In this document: positions 1-12,000 of the stretch, piece by piece
How the letters are laid out: each line of letters starts with the position of its first letter
How positions within the stretch are numbered: the stretch's first letter is position 1
Assembly: GCA_007449985.2 (NCBI GenBank)
Contig: VIIQ02000131.1
Span: 186,001 to 250,000, forward strand
Direction of reading: 5' to 3'
DNA: 64,000 bases
From: Desmodesmus armatus
Lineage: Eukaryota > Chlorophyta > Chlorophyceae > Sphaeropleales > Scenedesmaceae
Program-made: the position numbers and the translations under genes
The notes under the pieces: generated by a model
What the model saw: only the letters and a program-made list of their open reading frames with translations
What the model was told of the DNA's origin: nothing
The model's database searches: none

Positions 1-1225
1 TCCCTTGAAAACACAGAACACTCAAGCACGTACACACACAGCCGCACCATCTTATGGCTATCCTGCCCCAACCCACCTGGCTCAATGGGGGTGCCATCCG
101 CATAGTCAGTCCAGCCAGGTGCTGCCAGGTGGCACAGGTTGAACCACACTGAATGCCCAGTGGCATGGGCATGCTCCACCCAAAAATGTATGCTAGATAT
201 CTAGGACCTACACTGTCGTACCCACCTGGCTCGATGGGGGTGCCATCTGCATAATCAGTCCAGCCAGGTGCTGCCAGGTGGCACAGGTTGAACCACACGG
301 GCTGCCCAGTGGCAGGGTGAGGCACCACAGCAGGCGCCACATGTGTGGCCAGCAGCTCGTCCCCTGCCCTCCACTCCACCTTGAACCCTAGGTCCTCGAA
401 GAACCCTGCTGCTGCCTCGGGGTCAGTAAAGCCTGCAGGCACGGACTAAGTTAGGTAAGTACGTTGAGTGGTTGGATGCCAACAACAGGAAACCTACCAG
501 TTGGATGCTAACAACAGGAGACCTAACAGAGTGGTAAGGAGACAGGCAGCGTGTTTGCGTCTGCCCTGCAAGTCACCACCCCACCCACTGTCCAAGCCAC
601 TTGCTGCTGTTTTTCAACGCCACTGTAAAGCAGGGCACAGTACGAAGCAACTGCGACGGCTGCAAAAACACACTCCCAAATTTGCTGCAGAGACAGTGAA
701 AGTGCATACTGCACAAGAGGCCCACCTGTGCGCTCCTGCCATGTGAGTGCAGGCGGCCCCTTGGGTGCATCGGACTTTACTGCCTCTGCTGATATGTACC
801 TGCAAAATTGTCGCACACAGGAACCCCCTCCTTGCTGTAGGCCGCAGCTAGCTGTGCAGAGACCCTGACAACTATCAAAGCCAGACCTGTCACAGACAAT
901 ACGGCTTATGGTAGTGTTGCATGTGACCCACGTCAGACAGGTTGTCTCCCTCTGGTGCCTGTCACAGTTGGGCGGAGCCGCTGCTGCCACTGTGCTGTTG
1001 TGCTGCTCAGCAACCCTTCGCACAATTCAAAATCACAAGCTGACGACGCATAAGATATTGCATTTTCACTAAATCCAGATTACACGCAGCATGAGCTGTA
1101 CCTGCGTGTGTACCGCACGCCGCCACGGTCAGCAAAGCGCTTCAAGACAGCCTCTGGCATGGAAGCTGCGATGCCTGCACTGTCCCCCATGAGGCTCTCA
1201 CCACCCTGCAGCATGAGGCAGCTCA

Positions 1226-1259
<34 letters not shown>

Positions 1260-3016
1260 CCAGCTATGGCTTGCCTGTGTGTGACTATGGGCGTACTACA
1301 TACGACAATGCCTGCGCTGTCTCCTATGAGGCTCTCACCACCCTGCAGCATGAAGCAGCATAACCAACAGCGCCAGCAGCAGCAGCACGAGCTATGCCTT
1401 GCCTGTTCGTGAAGATGGGCGCACTACATACGATAATGCATGCGCAGTCTCCCATGAGGCTCTCACCACCCTGTCACATGAGGCAGCACAACTCCAGCAG
1501 CAGCACATGCTGCGGCTTGGCTGCATGTGACTACGGACGTACTAGGGATGTCCAAAGGACGGTGCTGCAGCTGGCACATTGCTGCCTTGTGCCTTCAGCT
1601 GCGGGAAGCTGCCGTGCCGTCAAGCAATGCTTTCACGTACCGGGCGGCCGGTTGAAGCATCACGCATGCCCTCACAATCATGCAACAGGCGCCGATGCGC
1701 AAACTTGAATACGGCAAACAGACACAAGCCCCTCCCCTGGTAATGTAGACGCACATATATCAATATATATGTATGATCTCATAGCGGCGTGCTGTTTTGT
1801 TCAAGCACCGACAAAACCTTGCAGGTATGCCAACGGCCCCTGCCCTCCCCCCTTTCAGGCTTCTGTTGTGACAGTAAGAGAATCTCTATGACCCTGGCTT
1901 ACCTCCTTGGCAGGGTTTAGGCAAATGAGGATGATCTTCTTGTTGGGTCTAGGGTTGTAGCACATCTCATTGTGAAGGTCCAGGAGCTCAGCAGGGCCCA
2001 CGTTGGTGGCAGCATCAAGACTGCGGATCTGCAGACACAGGCACAAATACAGACACAGGCAAATACTTTACTTTCTTTACGTGCCTGTCCTTCTGTGGAC
2101 TTTTCTGGTTGCTGGAGAATGCTGTCGATGCGGGCACTGCAACCCCGCAGCACAAGAGCAGCCCACCCGCGCCTCGGCGCTGTCAGATGCGCAGCGCGTG
2201 CATAGCTGGAGATATTGCGGTGAAGCAATCAGCGGCACATGCAGGTCAGGCTGTGTCCTGTGCTGTCCCACCATGCCATAGTCAGGCATGTTGAAGCAGC
2301 TCATTCCGCCTTAACCCCGTGCGCCCAGACAACCATGCCCAAGTATGCAGGAGCCGAGCAAGCCTTGCTGGCACCAGTACGCGTCTTGTTTGCTCCCCTG
2401 GCAAGCAGCATGCGCTGCGTGCAACTGAGGAAGGCCGCGCTGGCACACACACGCACAAGACTTGCATGCTACGTGAGTGACCAGGACGATTGCTGCTACC
2501 TGAAACCAGATTGCTGCTACCTGAAACCAGAAACCCCACTACTGACGCCACTGCTAACCCCACTGTTACGCCCCCAACATAAACGAAGCCCGCACCTTCT
2601 GCCTCACGCCGCCATAGGGCTCGTACTGCTGCCGTGTGAAGCCCATGCCGTTGACGAATGCCTCGCAAGCCTCTGGGCTGGTAATGGGCAGGCCTTGCAG
2701 CAGCATGTTGCCGGTGACCAGGAGGTGCTCATCAATAAGTAGCCGGGCCTGTTGGGGTGTTGGGGTGTCCACAACACGCAACACACGTTGTGATGAACAA
2801 TGGGTCATACAACACACACTGGCAGTTGGACTCGGCTGTGGCAGCGCTGTCACACACGAACTTGCACCGTCACAACAGACATGTATGGCACTACTGCGCA
2901 TGCAAAGAAGAATAGCACATGTGCTCCAAGTTGCATGCATGATAAGTTGCTGGTGTCCAGGAGGTGCTCATCTATGAGCAGCCGGGCCTGTCACAGGCCC
3001 CAAGTTGGGGTCCACA

Positions 3017-3048
<32 letters not shown>

Positions 3049-4219
3049 TACTGGATCTACATACACACATACGGCACATGTAGACACAGGATATGTGTAA
3101 GCACACAGCACACAGACAGAGTTTGACTGGTCTTCAACGCATGCACTTGCCCTATCAGGACGGACATGCATGGCACTACTGCGCATGCCAAGAAGAAGAG
3201 CACATGTGCGTCAAGTTGATTGGATGCAGTTTTCCTGGGCAGCACCCCTCCAGCCAGATGATCCTGGTACAAAGGGCCTGCTGTGCTGTGCTACTGCTTT
3301 TACGTGAGGATGTCTTTCAGGACATTCCTTTGCTTGCGCTGAACCTTGCAGGGATCGCCGAGTGATGACGTGCAGCTTTCGGGCGCAATGCCTCTGTGGC
3401 TCTACCGGTATGCCTACTGTGCCTGCGCCTGCCACCAGCCCTCTGCATCGCCTCTTCTACAGCTGCTATGTCTGCTGACTATCTGTCGCACGGCACAGTG
3501 ATTCGCACAGGCCTCCCAAGCGCCTGCTAGTAACCTGGGCCATGCTGGGCACAAAAGCGCTAATTGAGTGTCTGGGGTGTTGCAGCGTAGCAGCTGTTGT
3601 ATCGGTGCGCTGGCAAGGTGTGATGCTGTGGTGGGATTATAGCTGCGCTGCATACCTGGTGTTGCCACCCTGGTGGTTACTGTTACTGTTACTGTTACAT
3701 GGTTCAGGCTGAGCCTGAACACCCCGTAGGGAGCCAACAGTTTACAGCACGGGGTGATCGTACCCTATGCCCTACCTGCTGGCCCATGCGCTGCAGCTGG
3801 TCTGCTGCTGTTGCCTGCTGTGCTTGGCTGTTGGCCTTGAAGTGCACCAACTCAGTGGGTCCAGGGGCCTCAACATGGTCTATGGTGCCCCACAGCTGAA
3901 AGCAGACACAACACACACACACACAGATTGAACGGTTGGCAGATGGGACTTGCGGTGCCACACATGCCTGCAACAAACTGCTGTTAGCAACAGGTGCGGC
4001 GTTCTACTACTCCAGGTCAACTAGTACAGCTGCTGGTTCTTTGTGAGGAAAGATCTCTACAGCAGGCAGGCTACATGGAGGCAAGGGGCTCACTGGGTGG
4101 TAAGACTTGACAGTTGGGCAGACTGCCATGCGCTCACGGATGGGGATGGGGGGTCCCTTGACCACCTGCTGCCTTTCAAAGTAGCCCACGCTAGGGGACT
4201 GCTTGCTGATCAGCTGCAT
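1..4219 (-). CDS. TauD/TfdA (clavaminate synthase-like) Fe(II)/2-oxoglutarate dioxygenase, 3' end missing
   Basis: Seen: seven minus-strand exons splice in consistent phase: 4219-4094, 3895-3776, 2748-2596, 2028-1903, 1205-1102, 834-800 (35 nt) and 432-226, giving about 290 residues before the window ends. The start is the ATG at 4219. Residues 152-154 read His-Asn-Glu inside LDLHNEMC, the first half of the 2-His-1-carboxylate iron site. Known: clavaminate-synthase-like members use His-X-Glu where most TauD enzymes have His-X-Asp. The block VWFNLCHLAAPGWTDYADG, followed by a GDGxPI-like segment, matches the layout of plant clavaminate synthase-like proteins. The distal His and the 2-oxoglutarate-binding Arg should lie beyond base 1. 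Substrate is unknown. Introns hold decayed copies of exon ends (described separately). The gene is head-to-head with the TatD gene. Confidence 0.82.
80..153 (-). repeat. Duplicated exon 3' end plus donor, TauD-like gene
   Basis: This block is a near copy of 225-298, the 3' part of the last visible exon with its GTGGGT donor. The two lie 145 bp apart. It still reads VWFNLCHLAAPGWTDYADG on the minus strand and keeps the donor. It lies on the intron side (downstream in sense), so it is taken as a decoy copy. Confidence 0.85.
1185..1560 (-). repeat. Three tandem copies of exon 5' end, splice acceptor and intron flank
   Basis: The motif GAGGCTCTCACCACCCTG recurs at 1191, 1328 and 1456 (spacing 137 and 128). 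Each copy is followed by a CAG-rich stretch and a shared CTACGGGCGTACTA-like tail. On the minus strand each unit is intron end + CTGCAG-type acceptor + GGESL exon start. Only the copy at 1205 opens a full exon; the other two lie upstream in sense. Confidence 0.85.
2705..3231 (-). repeat. Interleaved duplications around the third exon of the TauD-like gene
   Basis: Bases 2711-2757 recur at 2953-2999 (period 242). The second copy still has a TGTGACAG acceptor and an intact ARLLIDEHLL exon start on the minus strand. A second block at 2879-2940 recurs at 3164-3230 (period 285). A (CTA)n microsatellite lies at about 3018-3044. The copies lie upstream, in sense, of the exon that gives the best model. 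Confidence 0.75.
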
Positions 4220-4503
4220 TCTGAAGTGTGGAGCAACACGAGGACCAGCTGTTGCCAGGCAAGGAGTACAGTATCAGGAGGCAACCAGGAGGCAGCAGGC
4301 AAAGGGGATTAGAACAGGTCCAAGCAAGAATATGTCTGGGGTAAAATGCAGAAGTTACTTAGGCTAACACCACATAGTAACGCTTCATTGAGCATGACGG
4401 TTTTGAAAGCAAACATGCTGACTCATCATTTGTCGATCACTTGCATTTGCTCGTTTTTAAAGCAAAATATTGGGGACAACGCGTAGTTGTTGTTTGTGTA
4501 CCT
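4220..4503. promoter_or_regulatory. Compact divergent promoter region
   Basis: Only 284 bp separate the ATG of the TauD-like gene (4219, minus) from the first in-frame ATG of the TatD gene (4504, plus). It must hold both 5' UTRs and both promoters. No TATA box or other element is clear to me. Confidence 0.55.
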
Positions 4504-5528
4504 ATGGCGCACATGCAAGGTCGTGTCTGCAGTTTCAGGGGTGCTGCTGCTGTGCACACAGCCATCCCCAGGTTGGCACAGCACCAGAAACGACCCATCA
4601 TGCAGTCGGTGGCGCAACAGCAAGCAGGAAGCTCTGGTGCTGTCATCAGCCGCACAGAGCTGATGCAGCTGCTGACAGATGCACACTGCCATCCCCAACT
4701 GGACCCAGCAAACATCCATGCAGTTGCGGGCCTGCAAAGCAGCAAGCTTGCAGCCATGAGCGTCTCTCACGACGTCGATTGGGACATTATGCTGCAGTTG
4801 CACAAGCTAGCAGGTGTGTATGCTGCCAAGAGCGCCCCGCTGTAGTGAGGCTCCAGTGGCAGAGGGGGGGGCAGGGGGGATTAGTAATGTGTGTTTGTGT
4901 GGTGGTGGTGGTGGTGGTGGTGGTGGTGGTGGTGGTGGTGGTGGTGGGGTGTGTCGACAGAGGGAGTACTTGGATAACATGCAAGCTCACTAAGGCTGTC
5001 CTACTAGATAGGCAAGCAACAGTGACGGAGTCCCTCAGTACCGAGCAGTGCGTCGGTGGCAGGTGGAGGGGGGGAGGTGTGGTGTGGTGGTGGTGGGGGG
5101 TGTTGCCGTGAATGGCAAGAGAGGGAGTATTGTGGGAGTTTCAAGGTGGTGACAGGGGTGGCAGGCAACTCATGTGTTCAACACGCACATCACACACCCT
5201 GATGCCCCCCCCATGTACAGGCCCCAAGGTCATCCCCGGGTTTGGCATCCACCCCTGGTGGAGCCACCTGCATGCCTCAAGCCAAGGAGACTCCTGGCAG
5301 CAGCTGCTAGAGGCCCCTTCAGAGCAGCAGCTGCAGCAGGCCCCACACATTCTCAGCACCACAGACCCAGTCACTAACTCAGGTGCCTATGCCACTAACA
5401 GACCGAGCCCACCAGACCGCAGCAGCGCTGGCAGCAGTGACGGCAGCAGCGGCAGCAGTGACGCCGCCGGCGGCTTCACCGGGTTACAAGGCAGCAGCAG
5501 GCAGCACTCCGAACCCCAGCAGAGAAGT

Positions 5529-5564
<36 letters not shown>

Positions 5565-7532
5565 GGTGTGTGTCTAGGGGAGGGTTTGAGGGTTGTGCCT
5601 CTGCAGGAGTGGCATGGCAGGCTGCGGCAGCTACTGACGGATATGCCTGGTGCTATCGTGGGAGGTGAGTAACGGGGCTTGGCTGCAGGCATCTGCTTTC
5701 ATGAAGTTAGACCTTGCACCCTATCACATTGGAGCCCACCGCAGATACTGTACAACCTGAGCTGCAGCATGCATTGGGTTCTGGATTGGTTTTATTGCGC
5801 AGGTTGAAAGTTTCTTGCGCAGTTTTCCGCCGTTGCATTCCATGCTGTGTCTTGATGTCTTTGTGGCCAGCTGTGGCTGGGTGGTGGGCGGGTGCGTCAT
5901 GACTGTGACAAGGCCCTTTTTTTTCTGCCTGCTTGCGTGCCTTCGTGCCTGCCCGCCCGCCTGCTCGTCTGCCTACCTGTTCGGTTGTCACTGTTTGCGC
6001 TGCAGAGGTTGGCATTGACCGCTCAGCCACCATCCCTGGCAGCAGGGCGCGCACCTTACTGAGGCATCAGATGGAGCTGCTCAAACTGCAGGTGGGTGCA
6101 TGGCTTGAATCTCAAGCGCCAACTAAGCAATGCTATTTGGGGGGTGGGGCACCATATTACTTGACAGCAACAGAGACAGGCTAGAGCCACCGCATGCCCT
6201 CCACCTCCCTATTGCGCGTCAGGTGGCGCTGGCAACCAGTGAGCGTGCACTGCGTCAGGGGGCACAGGCACCTGCTGGGAGTGTTGGGCCTGAGGGTAGA
6301 CCGCCTGAACACCAACCTCCGACTCAGCAGTGCCGATTGTGGGGGTATGGCATACCAGTCTTCAATTTGGAATGGAGACAGGCCAGAGCCAGCAGGATGC
6401 CCCTCATCAGTGAGCCGGCCAGTGAGCATGCCGTGTGTCATGGGTATAGCCACCTGCTGAGGTATTTTGACGGCCGATGGGTGATTGGGTCGCATCCCTC
6501 CCCCCTCTCTTTCAATGTACACTTACAAAACTGTAACCAAAGACAACCAAACAGCACTGGCACCCCTCCTTAAAGCCCCACACTTAGCCCCAATAAGCCT
6601 GCGCCACCAGTAACCCATGCCACACACATGTCAACACGTCTTCCTTCTGCGCACACAGGTTGCATTGGCGGCCGAGTTCCGGCGCCCGGTCAGCGTGCAC
6701 TGCGTGAAGGGCTACGGGCACCTGCTAGACTTTTTCTCCAGCCTTTCCAAGGACCCAGACAGCTGTCCCCCCAAAGTGATGCTGCACAGCTACGGCGGTT
6801 CAGTTGAGGAGATCCCGCGGTTTTGCAAGCTCGCCAACATCGGCTCGCGGTTTTACTTCAGTTTCAGCCACGCCATAAACCACAGGACGCCTGAGAAGCT
6901 GAGGGCCCGAGTGGCAGCAGTGCCTGATGACCGACTGCTGCTGGAGTCAGACCAGGTGAGAGGGGGGTGCAAGTGTGAGGGGGGTGCAAGTGTGAGGGGC
7001 CCCAGGGGTGCAGGCAGCCGCCAGGTCTGCATGGATGCGGAAGTATTCTGTTGGGTTTGCGGGATATTATGGGGTCCATTGCTACCTTGCAGCGGCTTGT
7101 TATTTGCCCGGGTGGCGGCGGTGCCTGATGACCGGCTGCTGCTGGAGTCAGACCAGGTGAGAGACAGGCGCACTGCTGAGGGGGGTGCCCGTTGGCTACG
7201 GTAACATTTTCTCCGACCGGAAGGCATGCATGTGGATTCATATGGCTGCGGAAGTAGCCTGTCGTGTTCGCACTTCATCTGGGGCCCTGTCCATGCATAC
7301 CTTGCAGCACAGCCGTGTGCAGCAGTTTGTTTTCAGACCTGTTCTTCACATATCTGGCGGCTGCCATTGCTGCTATTGTGGTGTGTCGATGCTGCAGGTG
7401 ACGCCCTTGGTGATTGATGACAGTCTGCTGGCCATGTGCCAGACTGTTGCAGATGTGAAGGGGTGGAGCATGCAGGAGGCGGCTGACAAGCTACTGCAGA
7501 ACTTCAGGACTTTCTATGAGGGTCAGCTTTGA
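4504..7532 (+). CDS. TatD-family metal-dependent hydrolase (putative DNase)
   Basis: Seen: exons 4504-4813, 5221-5664, 6006-6091, 6659-6955 and 7398-7532 join in phase to a 423-residue protein ending in TGA. All expected TatD metal ligands are present: His61-X-His63 (DAHCHPQ), Glu252 (GGEVGIDR), His294 (VSVHC), His323 (MLHSYGG) and Asp378 (LLESD). Known: the family folds as an amidohydrolase-like TIM barrel and includes 3'-5' exonucleases. Exon 2 carries a Ser/Gly-rich and poly-Q insert (CAG run at about 5531-5562) that a TatD core does not need. The first 30 residues are Arg/Ala-rich and might target an organelle; ATG 4600 is an alternative start that omits them. Introns 3 and 4 contain decayed copies of exon 4 ends. 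Substrate is not predictable. Confidence 0.9.
4902..4948. repeat. (GGT)n microsatellite in TatD intron 1
   Basis: About fourteen tandem TGG/GGT triplets lie in the first intron. It is flanked by G-rich sequence and followed by further GTGG runs near 5080-5100. Confidence 0.9.
6176..6480 (+). repeat. Two decayed upstream copies of TatD exon 4 start
   Basis: Blocks at about 6212-6285 and 6405-6470 resemble the true acceptor and exon start at 6651-6735. Both keep a GTGAGC(G/A)TGC core like the exon's GTCAGCGTGCACTGCGT, and a CACCTGCT(G/A)G end. A shared flank (GACAGGC(T/C)AGAGCCA) at 6176 and 6380 shows a unit of about 204 bp. The frames are broken. Confidence 0.75.
6905..7164 (+). repeat. Duplicated TatD exon 4 end plus donor
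   Basis: Bases 6905-6962 recur at 7107-7164, 202 bp downstream, with only a few substitutions. Both copies encode ARVAAVPDDRLLLESDQ and end in the same GTGAGAG donor. The downstream copy has an acceptor-like CTTGCAG at about 7085-7091. However, its phase does not match the phase-0 junction, so it cannot be inserted as a simple in-frame cassette. A weaker third flank copy lies at about 7225-7310. Confidence 0.85.
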
Positions 7533-9067
7533 CACCCACCCACCTGCTGTGGTGGTGATGATCCGGAGGCAATCTTGATGATTCATCTCGGTTGGTGAGT
7601 TGGGCAGATTTGCGTTTTTGCAAAGTGGTCCGTTTCAGCATTGCATGATGTGCTGTTTGTTGGCTTGGACAGAGGCAATCCTGTGTACGGCATACCAGCT
7701 GCTTCTGTTCTGCAGTACAATGCGCCGTATCCCTTCACATGAAGTGTGTGTGCTGTTTGGCTGCTGCATTTGATCACAGCTTTATGCCGCAGCGCAGCGG
7801 CAGGACTGCTGCGCTGCGACACGCGTGGCATCACCAACATGCTGCCACCTGACATAGACATGTGTGCAGCATCACATGGTAGATGGTCTTGCGGGCTGCT
7901 CGCTGCCTTGTGTCATGCAGGTGTGCAGCATCGTTATGCCTGGGGTGGTAGCGGCACACTGTGACAGTACCTGCCAGCAGCAGCAGTTGCGTCGGTTCAG
8001 GTCATGCTGACACCGCTTTTCCAGCGCAGCGGCAGAGTTGGACTTGTACGTTGGCGGTCTTGAGGTCCTATAAGGTGGTATGGTATGAAAGTGTGGATGG
8101 GCAGGCAGACGGCAGCTGGGAGAGGTGTTGGGCACTTTGTTGAGCAGCTTTGCTGCTTGAGCAAGCTGACTTGGCACCACAGTCGCAGGGCAGCAGTTGT
8201 AATGAGTGAGCATGTGGCAGCGATAGGGGTTGTGTGGTTTGTAAACCCATTGGTGTGGTTGGGGGTGTACACAAGGTACACTGGTTGGTTGAGGAATCTT
8301 GCAGACGCATCTAGACCATTTTGCACAACATGGAGGGGGAGCAGGATGATGCAAAGTTCATAAGGGAGCAGCGCGAGCCAGTGCTCAATCCCTGCGCACA
8401 GAATACACAGGCAGGCATGCACTGATGTTATGCCAGGATGGTAGTCCGTTAAATGTGCATGGCAGCATTGGCTCCAGCTGTTGAACCATCCACACGACAG
8501 GCAGTGCCCACAGTCTGAAGCAGAGGTGCAGTACTAGTGGTTGGCTGTAATCCAGCATGTGTGCGGCCTTGGGGTGCGATGCAATGTAAATATCACCTGC
8601 ACGTCCACCTTAAGCACCAACAGCAGCTGACCGTTTCCCAGCTACCTACACAGTCCTTCCGCCGAGGCTGAATAAGACTCCAATGCATGCAAGGAGAGCA
8701 CAGCTGCAGGCAATATCAAGCACATCAAGGGTAGCTAGCAGGAGGGCGATGCTAAGGCCGCAAACGGCCTGAACGTCAGGCAGGCATGAAGGTTGTGTGC
8801 ACAATACTCCTGCACAAAAAAGCACACTACAAAATGCCATGCTGGACATGCCACTAGCTACAGGATACTATCATGTTGATGGCTTGCCTGAACGCCAAGC
8901 CGCCAACATCATCATGCCGCAGCGCAGCCTGTCTGACCCTGCCCTTCCGGCACTAATGCTCAACCTCAATGTGCCCACCCACCAAACAAGCAGGCACATC
9001 TGCCATAAACATACAGCACACGTGTGCAATCCTGCACACAGACACTACCATGCACAAGCCATAGCAC
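7533..9067. other. Convergent intergenic region, 3' flanks of two genes
   Basis: No conserved reading frame was found. It holds the 3' ends of the TatD gene (plus) and the large RS-domain gene (minus). Candidate plus-strand TGTAA polyadenylation signals, the usual green algal type, occur near 8198, 8241 and 8585. I cannot tell which is used. Confidence 0.5.
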
Positions 9068-12000
9068 CTAAGACTCCCCGGTAAGGTCGATAGGTCCCTC
9101 CTGTGCAGCTTCGGCCCCAGCCCCCTCCTCATCCAAATCTGCATCAAGCCCCGAGTACAAAGCATCCCAGTAAGATGACTTCTTCTTGGAGCCCTGACCC
9201 TGCCCACCCCCTGCACCCCCCGCTGCTACACCCCCTGCAGCAGCAGCTCCCGCCGCTGAACCCCCTGCCGCTGCTGCGGCACCCCCAGAACCTGTCCCTG
9301 CAGCAGCAGCAAGCCCTCCAAAACTGTACCCGCCCTGCCGGGCTGCCAGCGCTGCTGCTGCCTGCGCTGGCACCGGCACAAGCATCCCATTCATCAGCAT
9401 GTACCCACCCACTGCACCATACCCCTTGGCTGCTGCTGCTGCTGCTGAGCCAGAGGCCTTGCCTGCTGCCGCCGCCTGCCCCGCAGCAGCTGCACTGCCT
9501 GCTGCCCCATTGCTACCGCCAGCCGCCGCCGCTGCCGCTGCCATATAGCTGCTCCAGCCTGCATACATCCCCTGCATGCCGCGCATGGCAGCAGCAGAGG
9601 CTGCCAGAGAGGCCGACGCCCCAGCAGCAGCAGCAGAGGTCATTTTGGCAGCCGCCTTTGCCCCCGACTGCCTGCACAGGTTCACCAACCGTCCGTTGAC
9701 CTCCCCACCATGCAGCCGAGCCCTATGCTGGAGCGGATACCCCACTCCCTCTGCATTTCCTCCTCCTCCTGCTGCTGCTGCGGCGGCGGCGGCGGCGATG
9801 GCGGCTGCGTCCCCACCTGCTGCTGCTGCGGCAGCAGCAGCATTCTTGCGCTTAACCTTCTCTTCATGTGCCAACAGCTGACTCCTGAGCTCTGTCAGTA
9901 CTGACAGCATCTTGGCTTCGTCAAGCTGCAGCATCAGCACCACTGCAGACTGCTTTATGTCCGAAGCAATGAACCACCCCTCCTGCAACAGCTCGCCAAG
10001 CCTCGCCTGGGCAGCAGGCATATGTGATAATAAACCCAACAGCTTCTGCTGCCCAGCTGCCCCTTCAAACTGGTACTGCAGCTGCTGCTGCTGCTGCTGT
10101 TGGGCGGCGGCTGCAGCCGCCATGGCGGCGGCTGCCTGCTGCTGCTGCATGCTGTACCCAGCCATTGCTGCCATGCTGTACCCGGGGTACCCATACCCTG
10201 ATGCTGCCACACCTGCGGCACCTGCTGCAGCAGCAGCACCATACCCAGTTGCTGCACCCGCACCCCCAGCAGCAGCAGCAGCGGCAGCACCAGCAGGAGT
10301 TGCAGAGGTCGTAGCATCCCACTTGCTTGCCGTGGCCTGCCGTTTGTGGGTGGGACTGCTTGTACCGCCAGGGCTCCTGCTCCTGCTGCGGCTGCTGCTG
10401 GAACGCTTGTACCTGCCTGCGTACTGCTGCTGGTTGTGCTGGCGGCTGCTGCCCCAGCCCCAGCCGGTAGGACTCTTGCTTCGGCTCCTGCTCCTGCTCC
10501 TGCTGCGCGGCCGGCCGCGCTTCAGCGGCTGCTTCTGCTGCTGTACCTGGTGCTGCTTGTACGCCGGGCGCTGATGCACGCCCCGCGCTGCAAACGAGAC
10601 CGGCGCCATGCCGGCACCATCCGTCGCTGCGTCAGCAGATGCGCGCGACTGGCGCCTCTCCCAGTACAACCTGGCCCACTCGTCTGCATCGCCTTCCGGG
10701 ACCTGGCCCTCCTCTGAACCCTGCTCACTGAGCGCCCCCTCCTCAGAGTCACTGCCGCCATCCCCACGGCTGCCGCCGCTGCTGCGGCCACTGCTGCTGC
10801 GGCTGCTGTCGCGTGTGCTGGTGCTGGTGGCGCTGCCGACAGAGCAACTCCTGCTCCTGCTGCGGCTGTCGCGCCAGTGCCGCCGTCGCTTTGCTGAACC
10901 CCGCTCAGGGCTCCTGCCCCTGCCTGCCTCACCAGCTAGTGCGTCCGCTGCCTCACCGTCCCCATGCTCTGCCTCCTGCTGCTGCTGAAGGGCGCATGCT
11001 GCGGCTGCAGCTTCCGCCTCTGCTTCTGCCCTGGCTGCTGCAGCCTCTGCAGCCGCCTTCGCCTGCCGGCAGTTGATGACAAACGCGGCGGCTGCGGCAG
11101 CCTTCTGACTGGCCGCCTCTGCCGCCGCTGCGGCCGCAGCAGCAGCCGTGCCCTCCTGCACCTCTGGCGGCATTGCCAGGAGGCGAAGGCCATACCACCC
11201 CGGGTCTTGCGCAGCTGCTGCAGGGTCGTTGCGGTTCAGGGCAAACACGTCCTGGATGCTGATGCTGTTAGGCGGGACCGTGCTGAGGTCGATGGTGGAC
11301 TCGTCCAAGGCCCAAGGTGGGCCCTTGATCCGCTGCTGCTGCTGGAGCTGTGCCAGTGCTGCCGCTGCGGCCTCCTGCTGCCGCTGCTGGCGAGCGGCGC
11401 GGGCAGCACCCAGGGGTGGGAGCTCGGGAAGCTGCTGCTGCACCTGGCCAGTGTATTGCTCTGCAAAGCGAAAAACAAAAACAAAGGAGTACAGCACTGT
11501 TTGTGAAAGGGTGCATGTGTAAAAGAACAGATGATATTGTGCATGTGAAACTGAAGAGCCGCCGCACTCAGTGAGTGCCGCGTTGCCAGACTGCACCATG
11601 TTCACAAGGGGGATGTGAAAAACAGGACCTCAAAGCCCAAAGCTTGCTGCCTAGTGCTGTGCATGAAAGGCTTTCAGGCCTATCCCTGTTCTGCGCTGCA
11701 CCATACTGTACCTGCGATGTGTTGTAGGTAGGCCATCTGCTTGTCCTGCAGGGGCTGCAGCAGCGTGCCACTGGCGAGGGAGGATGTGAGGTACTGCACC
11801 AGCTGCATCAGCTGCTGCATGTCGTCCTCATCAAGCTCGTCAGAGTCTGAGTCAGACTCATCGTCGTCAGAGTTGGCTGCAGCAGCAAGCATATCAGAGG
11901 TGAAAGGCGGGAACCGCTTGTGAGCACACCCTCAGGTTGACACAGCTAGTTTGAGCATAAGACACATAGGCCTCGTGACAGCCCTCCAAGTATGCACTTG

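Noticed and set aside
9912..10988. Plus-strand open frames opposite the RS/Ala-rich exon.
   Set aside because: They mirror GCN and AGC repeats and show no domain or splice evidence.
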